From contig NZ_RQVR01000016.1 of the NCBI RefSeq assembly GCF_003865365.1, positions 1-61,722 of the forward strand: DNA of 61,722 nt, in the 5' to 3' direction. The notes beneath the pieces were generated by a model that did no database searches, was not told the origin of the DNA, and worked only from the letters and a program-made list of their open reading frames with translations. Source of the stretch: Flavobacterium macacae. GTDB taxonomy: Bacteria; Bacteroidota; Bacteroidia; Flavobacteriales; Flavobacteriaceae. The translations under genes were made by a program, and so were the position numbers. Below, piece by piece: positions 24,816 to 33,700 of the stretch. The stretch's first letter is position 1. Each line of letters starts with the position of its first letter.

Positions 24816-27305
24816 ATGAACAAAATTACTTTTTCTGAAATCTTAAATAAAAGAAATCCATTACCGCGTTGGGCGAAGCTTTCGGTTAAGATTGTTTTAG
24901 GAATTTTTCTCTTTGTTATCGTTGCTTACATGAGCTTGGCATTTTATGTAAACACACATAAAAAAGAACTCTTGGCGTCAATAACTGCCGAAATCAACGA
25001 AAATATCAACGGAAAATTAACGGCTGAAAGTATGGATCCTACATTTCTGCAAGGTTTTCCAAGAATTTCTCTGCAATTAAAAAATGTAAAAGTAACTGAC
25101 AGTCTTTTTCAAACCCACCAACATATTTTGCTGGAAGCCAATGATTTTGATATTTCGATAAATTCGTTTGCGTTTCTTCGTGGCGCCCTTGAAATCAGAA
25201 AAATAGAGATTCAAGACGCCAGAATTTATTTATATACCGCTGAAAATGGCTACAGCAATTCGTCTATTTTTAAATCAAAAGACGATAAAAAAGCAGAAAA
25301 TTCGAACGGAAGTTTTTTTGCAGAAGTCAAGAATTTCCAGCTCCACAATGTGACCTTTGTTTCGGATAATCAAAAAGGAAACAAGCTTTTTCAATTTGTA
25401 ATCAATGATTTAAACGGAAGATTAAAATATAATTCTGATGGATGGGATGCCCATATAAAACTAGATGCTTTAGCAAAAAGTCTTGCTTTTAATACCAAAC
25501 ATGGAAGTTTTATTGAGAATAAGACGCTTGGAGGAAATTTTGATATTCGTTATAATGAAGACGCCGAAAGCATTTTAATTTCGCCAAACGACCTCAAAAT
25601 TGGCGAGGACACTTTTAATATCAAGGGAAAATTCAATATCTCAAAAGAGAATTCACAGTTTTCAATCGGAATTATTGCCGACAAAATTCTTTGGAAAAAG
25701 GCTTCTAATTTGCTTTCCAATAATATCAGCAAGCAGTTGGATCGTTTTGATTTAGAAAAACCAATTGACGTGACCTGCGATATTGTGGGCGATTTGAATT
25801 CTCAAGACGATCCGCTGATTTATGTCAAAGCGAAAATCAAAGACAACCGACTTCATGTTCCAGACGGTATTGTGGATAACTGCAATTTTACAGGGATTTT
25901 CACCAATGAATATATCAAAGGGAAAGGTTTTGACGACCCAAATTCTGCTGTGAAATTACTAGATTTTAAAGGAGATTACCAAGAAATTCCGTTTGTGATG
26001 GACACAGCACTTATCAGTAATTTTGAAAAGCCCATGGCTTCCGGAACTTTTAAATCGCAATTTCCACTCGAAAAATTAAGCAAAACAATTGACAAAGATT
26101 TATTGGTTTTTACTAAAGGAAATGCGGATGTCAGTTTAAAATTTAAAGCCGATATTGTTAATTTTGAAATTACAAAACCAATTTTTTCAGGTCTGGTTAA
26201 TGTTAAAAATGGTGATGTAATATATGTGCCAAGAAAACTTCGATTTAAAAACACAAATGTGGCTTTGGATTTTACGGAGAAAGAACTTTTGATTAAAAAC
26301 ATAACGCTCCAAAGTGGAAAAAGCGTGATTTTGATGGAAGGCGATATTCAGAATTTTTTAAATTTATATTACACTGATCCAGAACGAATTGTACTGAATT
26401 GGAAAGTGAAAAGTCCGCAGTTGCATTTGGCTGAATTTTTGGGATTTTTAGGTAGCAGGAAGAGCAAACAAATGGTTAAACAGAGTAAAAATAAAAATAC
26501 ATTTTCTGACAACTTGAATTTCTTATTTGAGAAAAGCAATGTGGCAATGAACGTTCAGGTGGACAAATTTTATTACAATAAGTTCTATGCTACTGATGTC
26601 AGGGCAAATGTGCTTCTTTCGCAAACGGGAATTGCTGTAAAAAATGCCCACGTCACTCATGCTGGCGGTTTTATGGATGTCGATGGTTTACTTGCACAAG
26701 GAAAAACGACAAATAAATTTGCCATAAATGCCGTGGTTAAAAATGTAAATATTGAGAAATTCTTTTATGCTTTCAATAATTTTGGGATGGAATCAATGTC
26801 TTCCAAGAACTTAAAAGGCTTTTTATATTCCAAAGCAAATATTACCGGAAGCATATCAAATGACGGAAAACTGGTAACAAATTCAATGAACGGAACCGTA
26901 GATTTTGATTTGCAGAAAGGCGCTTTGGTCAATTTTGAAGCCTTAAAAAGTGCTGGAAAATTTGCCTTTCCGTTTCGAGATTTAGACAACGTCACTTTTA
27001 CAAATCTTAACGGAAAGTTTGATATTAAAGGAGAAAAGATAAAAATTTATCCAATGAAAATTAATTCGAGCATCTTAAATATGGATTTGGCCGGAGTTTA
27101 TTCTTTCGGAAAAGGAACTAATATTACGCTTGACGTGCCCCTTCGAAATCCAAAAAAAGACAAAGATATTACAGATGAAGAATTGCTTGAACAACGAAGA
27201 AATCGAGGCATAGTAATCCATCTTTTGGCTAGCGATGACGAAGACGGAAAAGTGAAAATTAAATTGGTCAGTAAAAAGACAAGTGAAAAAGCAGTGGAAG
27301 AATAG
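24816..27305 (+). CDS. AsmA-like family protein, envelope
   Basis: The protein has 829 residues. One N-terminal membrane anchor lies at about 25-45 (VKIVLGIFLFVIVAYMSLAF). Then comes the AsmA N-terminal signature: INGKLTAESMDPTFLQGFPRI, followed by SLQLKNVKVTDS and FDISINSFAFLRGALEIRKI. The rest is a long series of amphipathic beta strands. The C-terminal AsmA_2 region contains LKGFLYSKANITGS and GTVDFDLQKGALVNFEALK. This fold makes a hydrophobic groove thought to carry phospholipids between the inner and outer membranes. It shares the fold with TamB, encoded 3.5 kb downstream on the opposite strand. The final residues are charged. Confidence 0.87.
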   Translation: MNKITFSEILNKRNPLPRWAKLSVKIVLGIFLFVIVAYMSLAFYVNTHKKELLASITAEINENINGKLTAESMDPTFLQGFPRISLQLKNVKVTDSLFQTHQHILLEANDFDISINSFAFLRGALEIRKIEIQDARIYLYTAENGYSNSSIFKSKDDKKAENSNGSFFAEVKNFQLHNVTFVSDNQKGNKLFQFVINDLNGRLKYNSDGWDAHIKLDALAKSLAFNTKHGSFIENKTLGGNFDIRYNEDAESILISPNDLKIGEDTFNIKGKFNISKENSQFSIGIIADKILWKKASNLLSNNISKQLDRFDLEKPIDVTCDIVGDLNSQDDPLIYVKAKIKDNRLHVPDGIVDNCNFTGIFTNEYIKGKGFDDPNSAVKLLDFKGDYQEIPFVMDTALISNFEKPMASGTFKSQFPLEKLSKTIDKDLLVFTKGNADVSLKFKADIVNFEITKPIFSGLVNVKNGDVIYVPRKLRFKNTNVALDFTEKELLIKNITLQSGKSVILMEGDIQNFLNLYYTDPERIVLNWKVKSPQLHLAEFLGFLGSRKSKQMVKQSKNKNTFSDNLNFLFEKSNVAMNVQVDKFYYNKFYATDVRANVLLSQTGIAVKNAHVTHAGGFMDVDGLLAQGKTTNKFAINAVVKNVNIEKFFYAFNNFGMESMSSKNLKGFLYSKANITGSISNDGKLVTNSMNGTVDFDLQKGALVNFEALKSAGKFAFPFRDLDNVTFTNLNGKFDIKGEKIKIYPMKINSSILNMDLAGVYSFGKGTNITLDVPLRNPKKDKDITDEELLEQRRNRGIVIHLLASDDEDGKVKIKLVSKKTSEKAVEE

Positions 27306-27351
27306 ATGGTGCTTAAATTTTTCGATCTTTGTATAAATAATAAAAAGGCAT

Positions 27352-27837
27352 ATGAAAACCGAATTTAGTGAAGAAAATACTTTTTCTGAAGATTTTAATT
27401 CAGAACTTTCAGGTGAAGTCGCGGCGCAATTAGAAGTATTAAGCGAAGAAGGAAACGAGTATTTCGATGAAGAAGATTATGAAAAAGCAATTGCCGTTTG
27501 GAAACAAGCTTTAGCATTAATTCCGAATCCACAACATGCTTTTTTAGAAAGTTTTTGGTTGGAGAGCGCTATTGGCGATGCTTATTTTATGTCGGAAAAA
27601 AATAAAGAAGCACTGCCACATTTTTTAAATGCCAAGAGCAGTAGTAAAGAAAATGCGCATGATAATGCATTTATAATGTTGCGCCTAGGGCAATTGTATT
27701 TTGAAGCCAATGAATTTGAAAATGCAAAAGAATATTTATTGCGCTCGTATACGTTGGATGGCGAAGAAATTTTTCAAGGAAGCAAAGAAAAGTATCTTGA
27801 GTTTGTGAAGGAAAATATTGATCTCTCTGAGATTTGA
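27352..27837 (+). CDS. Tetratricopeptide repeat protein
   Basis: The protein has 161 residues. After an acidic N-terminal 25 residues there are about three TPR units: GNEYFDEEDYEKAIAVWKQ (about 36-54), then ESAIGDAYFMSEKNKEALPH and FIMLRLGQLYFEANEFENA, with the A/G-Y/F-x-x-A spacing of TPR helices. No signal peptide or enzyme domain; a protein-protein adaptor. It is 46 bp after the AsmA-like gene and may be co-transcribed. Partner unknown. Confidence 0.8.
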   Translation: MKTEFSEENTFSEDFNSELSGEVAAQLEVLSEEGNEYFDEEDYEKAIAVWKQALALIPNPQHAFLESFWLESAIGDAYFMSEKNKEALPHFLNAKSSSKENAHDNAFIMLRLGQLYFEANEFENAKEYLLRSYTLDGEEIFQGSKEKYLEFVKENIDLSEI

Positions 27838-27985
27838 TTTAGATTAAAAATAGTTACCATTGCTGTTGAAAACTTGGTCAATAATTATAAAATAAAATAC
27901 TGAAATAATATAACTTCATATATCTAAAATCGATTACATTTACTGCGTTAAATTCCCTTAACTAAATTTATAAATTATAGAAATT

Positions 27986-28384
27986 ATGAAACTAAAATCA
28001 GTTTTGTTCCTAGCTGCTTTTGCAATTGGAACTACTGTGAATGCCCAAGAAGTGAAAATCAAAAAAGAAATAGCTTCTATCGATGGAAAAGAATATGTGC
28101 GTGTAGGCGATTGTGGTATGTTTGCCAAAGAATGTTTTATCAGCAATCTTGAAGGCGAGCAACTGATTTTAATTAAACCGCTTGAAGATCCGAAAATTCC
28201 GGGAACTTATTTTCAAGTGACATTTTTAGAGACAAATACAAAGGTGGAAATTAAAAAGACCATAAAGCCTTTTATTAAAATGCTTCACGAAAATAAAATT
28301 GTGACTGACGAAGGAAAGCTAAACTTGGAAAGAGTAAAAGTTTTTTCAGAAAAGTATGGAAACAGAATTTCAGCTAAAAAATAA
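27986..28384 (+). CDS. Secreted hypothetical protein
   Basis: The protein has 132 residues. Signal peptide 1-21 ends ...TVNAQ, so cleavage after NA or AQ is likely and the mature protein is periplasmic. The mature part has two Cys in DCGMFAKECF and a strand-rich middle (LILIKPLEDPK, YFQVTFLETNTKVEIKK), with a helical end. I do not recognise the family. It converges on tamL and is closed by its own terminator. Confidence 0.65.
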   Translation: MKLKSVLFLAAFAIGTTVNAQEVKIKKEIASIDGKEYVRVGDCGMFAKECFISNLEGEQLILIKPLEDPKIPGTYFQVTFLETNTKVEIKKTIKPFIKMLHENKIVTDEGKLNLERVKVFSEKYGNRISAKK

Positions 28385-28418
28385 AAAAATGCGAAGTGAA
28401 AGCTTCGCATTTTTTGTT
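28384..28418. terminator. Bidirectional terminator between secreted-protein gene and tamL
   Basis: AAAATGCGAAG pairs with CTTCGCATTTT around TGAAAG, with a T-run on plus and an A-run upstream giving Ts on minus. Confidence 0.85.
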
Positions 28419-28437
28419 TCTATAATTTTATAAAACC

Positions 28438-30777
28438 TTAAAACGGATAGCCGATTGCCAAGTTAAAGACCAGATTTTCTTTTCTCCAACCTCTATCTCC
28501 AAACTGGATTTGGTCTAAAACCCAGCGGTTCCCTTCTGGTAAATATGGTTTTCTGATAGGGAAGGCCAAGTCCAGGCGCAAGACTAATAATGATAAGTCA
28601 AGACGCAAACCGGCACCGGTTCCCACGGCCAATTGTTCGTAAAAATTTCCTGTAAACTCTGCTCCGGGTCTTTGGTCATCTTTGTTCATCAACCAAATAT
28701 TTCCAGCGTCGACAAAAATGGCACCGTGGACAATGCTGAATAATTTAGCGCGGTATTCAGTGTTTAGTTCCAGTTTAAGGTCTCCTGATTGATCGGGCAG
28801 AAATGAATTTTGGGGCGTTTCTTCATAGAAAGTTCCTGGTCCAATTGAACGGGCTCTAAAGGCACGGATGCTATTTGTCCCTCCAATAAAAAACTGCTTG
28901 ATGAACGGCATTTGGTCTGAATTTCCATAGGGAACTCCAACTCCTGCAATAATTCTGCTGGCCAATTGTGAATCTTTTCCCAGTTTTAAATAATGGCGAA
29001 ATTCGTGTTCCATTCTTGCAAACTGGCTGAACGGAACGCCTAATATTTCTTTGGGATCATTTTTGTCGCCACCCATTGCCAAACCGGCAATTGTTGCAGA
29101 AAGGTCTAAACTTCCTTTGTAATAAATCGTGTTTCTCTTTCTTTTTTGCATCGTATTCGTGTACGTATACGAGTAGGTAGGTCCAAAAATTAATTGCTTG
29201 TCAATCACTCGTTGCAATGCTTGGTTGCCAGGAATTGCGGGTGTTCCGTCAGGTTGCGCAGGAACACCATCGATCTGATCTTGGTATTCTTGCGTCACAT
29301 TTCCAGAAGTTACGTAGGTGATTTCGGTAACGTTCAATTGATGTTCCTTTCGAGCGTTTTCTTTCCACAAATAGCCAAAGGAACCTCTAAAAGTGTTTAA
29401 AGTATAAAGTCGCTGTCTTTCTTGGTGTTCAAATCCTAGCAAAGCTCTTGTCTTTGGAACAAACCCTTCACCAGATTCCATCTTAAAGGGACCGATAAAT
29501 CTGGGCCAAACTAAACTGGCTTCGCCTCCAAAACGGAAAACGTTGTAGCCTTTATTCTGTCCCGAAACTTGAACTTCCATTCCGCCAAAACCTGTCAAAG
29601 TCAATAATTCAGCACCTTTAAACGTGTTTCTGTTGCTCCAATTTACATTTAATTCGGTGCCCGTATAATTCGCTGAATTTGTTTTTGCTAAAACTTCCAC
29701 ACGAATCGATTTCTTCGGAAGCGGTGTCAAATAATAGGTAGTATTTAAAGCATTTTTGATAGAATCAGAAGGACGGAACTCGTTTTTTACGAACTTAAAA
29801 GTTCCCAAATTTATCAAGCGATTCAATGACAAATTGTGATCTGTCCTGTTGTAAACATCGCCTTTATAGAAATATAAAGTTCGGTCATAAATCCTCGGGT
29901 CAAAAGTTCGTGCCGTATCAATTATCGTAAAATCTTTGTATTTTTCAGGAACCGCTTTTGAAAAGACATTTGTGGTGTCATTTGTTGAAAGCGTATAATT
30001 TGGATAAATCGTAATTTGGTCTATCGTATAAATTTGTTTCGCCTTGGCCGGAGTTTCCTCTTTCACTTTTACAATCAGATCGACTTCTTTGGTTCCCACG
30101 GTGCTGTCGACTTGAACCAGCAAATAATCTGGACTGAAATAATAATAGCCTTGTTCTTTTAAACGGGTGTCAATTCGTTCCCTTTCGGTTTTAATTCGAT
30201 CTAAATCATAGGGCTGGCCAACTCTCAAACGGCTTCTTCTGCCTAATTTTGCAATATCTCTTTCCAATGTATTTGTGGTATCCGAAGGAAACGTGACGCT
30301 TTTAATTTTGTATCGATATCCCGGACGAACCGTATATTCAGCCGTAACTTTTTTATTGTTGCTTTTTCCGGTAGAATCTGATTCGGTTCTTACTTTGTAA
30401 TACCCTTTATTTTCGGCATAATTTTGGAGAATACTTTCGTTGTAAGCCAAGTCGACTTGACTGAACAAAACGGGTGGCTGGCCCACTTTGTTTCGCAACC
30501 AATAACGGAAACCTTTATCTTTTGTAGGTTCTCCTGCTAAATTGTAAAAATATAATTTCGGTCGCAGTCCTAAAAATGAACTGTTTGGTTTTGGACGAAG
30601 CAGAGGTTCTAATTGTTCTTCTAGATTTTTTCTTTCTTTTTTTGAAATTGCGGTGTCTTCTACTTTCACAGAACCCCCAACATATAAAGCTTCACCTTCT
30701 GGTAGGTATTTCAAGTTGCTACAGCCACCTATAAAAAGGGTCGCGAAAAAGAGGTAATATAGGGTGCTTTTATTCAT
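28438..30777 (-). CDS. tamL: TamL, BamA/Omp85-family lipoprotein
   Basis: The protein has 779 residues from the ATG at 30777. The signal ends in lipobox FIGGC, giving lipidated Cys19; the reading frame continues upstream but would destroy this signal. POTRA-type repeats follow (for example ESILQNYAENKGYYKVRT, YKIKSVTFPSDT and LDRIKTERERIDTRLKEQGYY), then a 16-stranded Omp85 barrel. The barrel carries the lid-lock-like motif FFIGGTNSIRAFRARSIGPG and ends with a final aromatic strand LVFNLAIGYPF. Bacteroidota use this lipidated Omp85 protein with TamB in place of TamA. It overlaps the end of tamB by 8 bases (ATGAATAA), so translation is coupled. Confidence 0.9.
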   Translation of the reverse strand: MNKSTLYYLFFATLFIGGCSNLKYLPEGEALYVGGSVKVEDTAISKKERKNLEEQLEPLLRPKPNSSFLGLRPKLYFYNLAGEPTKDKGFRYWLRNKVGQPPVLFSQVDLAYNESILQNYAENKGYYKVRTESDSTGKSNNKKVTAEYTVRPGYRYKIKSVTFPSDTTNTLERDIAKLGRRSRLRVGQPYDLDRIKTERERIDTRLKEQGYYYFSPDYLLVQVDSTVGTKEVDLIVKVKEETPAKAKQIYTIDQITIYPNYTLSTNDTTNVFSKAVPEKYKDFTIIDTARTFDPRIYDRTLYFYKGDVYNRTDHNLSLNRLINLGTFKFVKNEFRPSDSIKNALNTTYYLTPLPKKSIRVEVLAKTNSANYTGTELNVNWSNRNTFKGAELLTLTGFGGMEVQVSGQNKGYNVFRFGGEASLVWPRFIGPFKMESGEGFVPKTRALLGFEHQERQRLYTLNTFRGSFGYLWKENARKEHQLNVTEITYVTSGNVTQEYQDQIDGVPAQPDGTPAIPGNQALQRVIDKQLIFGPTYSYTYTNTMQKRKRNTIYYKGSLDLSATIAGLAMGGDKNDPKEILGVPFSQFARMEHEFRHYLKLGKDSQLASRIIAGVGVPYGNSDQMPFIKQFFIGGTNSIRAFRARSIGPGTFYEETPQNSFLPDQSGDLKLELNTEYRAKLFSIVHGAIFVDAGNIWLMNKDDQRPGAEFTGNFYEQLAVGTGAGLRLDLSLLVLRLDLAFPIRKPYLPEGNRWVLDQIQFGDRGWRKENLVFNLAIGYPF

Positions 30778-33700
30778 TGTCTTTGTCTTTTTTGGCATTT
30801 TTGTCAGTGCGTTCTTTTTGTTCTTCGGCAGACTTTTCATTCGTTGCTTTCTCTTTTTCTCGTCTTAATTTATCTTTTTCCTTAATTTCTCTGTCGATTT
30901 TTTTCTGTTCTTCCGTCTTGTGAAAAAGTTCGCTGAACTTGTTGTAATCCATGGTGATGATAAATCCAACGCCCGTTTCAATAACTTGTCCCTGCAAAGC
31001 GACTTGGTACTGGTTTTTTCGATATGCGCGAACCATATAACGGCCATCTTTTGTCAATTGGTAATCGGCAGAAAGATCGCCGGCAATATTATTGGTTTCT
31101 TCATTGGCTTGTTGCGGGCCTTCCAATCCAAAACTGCTTCCCACAGTCACTTTCAGACGGTCGTTTAAAAGTCGTTTTGAAAGGCCTACATTTAAGTCGG
31201 TTCGGTCTTCGCGAGAGCCCGTCGTGTAATCTTCTCTTGACTGCAGATCAAAATCTAATTCAACGCCTTGAACCAAATCTCCAGCCAAATTATTCAGTTG
31301 TTGCGATAAAATTTTACTTACGCTTTGGCGAGCTAATGAACCTGCAGAAGTACCGCCAGCTTCACTAGAAAACGGATTTTCTCCGATAAACCTTCCTAAT
31401 AAAAGCAAGGCAAAAACCTGTTTGTTCAATTCGCCTTCTTGCTGGCGAAGTTGCGCCAATTTGGTTTTGGTCAGGTTGGTCACTTCCGTGGCAACGGTAT
31501 TATTTCCTTCGGGCAAAGTAATGTCAAAAGTAATTTCTGGTTTCAGCAATTCGCCCTTCATTTTAAGCAAAGTCTCAAACGGAATTCTTTGTTTGTAAAT
31601 ATTTCTATTCGTCGTAATTTGATTGTCAACCAAGTCAATAGGAGCGGTTTCAATTTCATAAACGGCCGTAATATTGATGTCGGCAGTAGTCGGCTCGCCT
31701 GTCCAAAGTATGTAGCTTCCTTTTTGGATTTCAAACCTTCTTTTGATGAAATTGAATGACATTTCATACGCTCCTTCGTCAAATTCATAACGCCCTGTCA
31801 AAGTCGTTTTACCAGATTCATCAATGCCTCCGGTCAATTGCGCTTCTCCTTTTAGGTTTAAATAATCACCGTTTCCTTTGTCGATAATCATTGTCAGTTC
31901 GGCTTCTTTCACGATTTCAATATTCACCGAAACATCCATTCCTTTAAATTGCGATTGGTTCAAAGAATCGGCAACGATAAAACGCTTGTCGATCTGCATA
32001 CCGTCTTGGTCGATGAATTCCACAATTCCTTCACGATCGGCAATCGAAGGATCAGATTGTGGTAAAACAATCGTCAAAGCAGTATCTTCATTAATTTTCA
32101 ATTCACCGCGAACCACAGGTTTGTTCAAATCGCCTTTTACGCTTAATTTGGTGTCAATAAACAAATCACCATAATACAAATCATTGTCTTTGGCTACAGA
32201 ATTTACGACTTTAAAATTTTCTGCGTTCACACGTAAATCAAATCCGAAATCTGTATAATTTGTAGTCAAAACACGACCGTCAACTATCAATTGGTTGTCA
32301 TCACTATCGGAAACAGAGAAATTATCAAGCGTGATTCCTTGATTAGTAAACGAAATTTTATCATTCATTTCATCGAAATAGGAAGCAAGCTGTGTCACTC
32401 GCAAGCCAATTTCATTAAATTTTAATTCACCGATAACATTCGGATCAGTTGTGTTTCCGGTAATTTTAAAATCTCCAGATAAAAATCCGGTGCTTTGGGT
32501 AATGGCTCCCATTGTAAATCCTTGGATACTTTTCATATTCAATTTTTCAATATCCAAATTCATATCAAAAGTTGAATTGTCCGTTCTGTAATTTCCGGTC
32601 AGATTCACTTGGTTTCCATCTCCGCCATTAATGGCCACATCAGCATTCAAGGTATTTGCCGTGTTGTTGTCCACTTTTATGGCAATATTTCCAACGGTAT
32701 CGGTTTTAAATGTAAAGTCTTCAATATTCAAATCTGCGGTAAAAGTCATTGTTTTGGTCACATCTTTTACCAAGACATTACCGTTGATTCTTCCGCCTGC
32801 TAAAAGCGTGTCTTTTGCAACAGCATTGGTAATGGTGGCAATTTCAAAATCTTTTAAAGTAACATCCAACGGCGAATTGGCGCTTTCTGATTGTGACTGA
32901 ATTTTGATCGAACTTGCTTGATTTGACAATTCAAAATTGTTGGCATATATTCCTTTGGAGCCAAATTCTAAAATATTTTCACGGTCAATGTCCCAAGGCT
33001 CATAATTCAAAACCAAGCCGTCTGGCTCTAAAGAAATTTTTGTATTTCCGTCTTCTGCTTTCAAGCTTCCAGCCAAAAGATATTGGTCCTCGTCTTTATT
33101 ATCGCGAATCAGTACCGTATAATTTACTTTATTTTCAGCCACTTGCCCCGAAATGCTGGTGTAAGGCAAATTGATCTGTCCACTTTTGATATCGTCGATA
33201 ACCAAGCTGTAAATTAGCGCATCTTCGTCTGTTTCAATATCTAACTCGCCGTTTGTGATGGTATTTGTTCCATACACAATCTTCGGTATTTTTCCGTTTA
33301 CCGTGATGGAATCGCCTTCAGAATTATACCTTGCCTTAATTTCTATCGGAGACAAAGCGGTCAATTGAGGCATAAGTTTCATTAAGATCGGTTCGTCGCG
33401 CACTACTAAAGTCAAGTCAAATTGCTGTGGCAAATTTGTTTTTTTCGGCGCTGTTGGATTTGTATTGTAATATTTTGAAATGGAATTTGTCAAAGCCGTC
33501 CCAATTTGGTCGTACTGAAAATTTCCCGTCATTAAAGCATTTGCAAACTGAGATTGAATGCGGATCGAGTCCATTTCTGCGGAAGAAAAAGCATCCACTT
33601 TGATAGAATCTAGTGAATAGGTTTCTTTAGCATCTACCATCAGAAAATCATAAAGACGGACTTTGCCATTCAAATTTTCTGGACTCGAATCGGTAATATC

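Noticed and set aside
30778..30840. N-terminal extension of TamL by 21 residues
   Set aside because: It would hide the lipoprotein signal; the ATG at 30777 gives a correct lipobox and the usual coupling to tamB.
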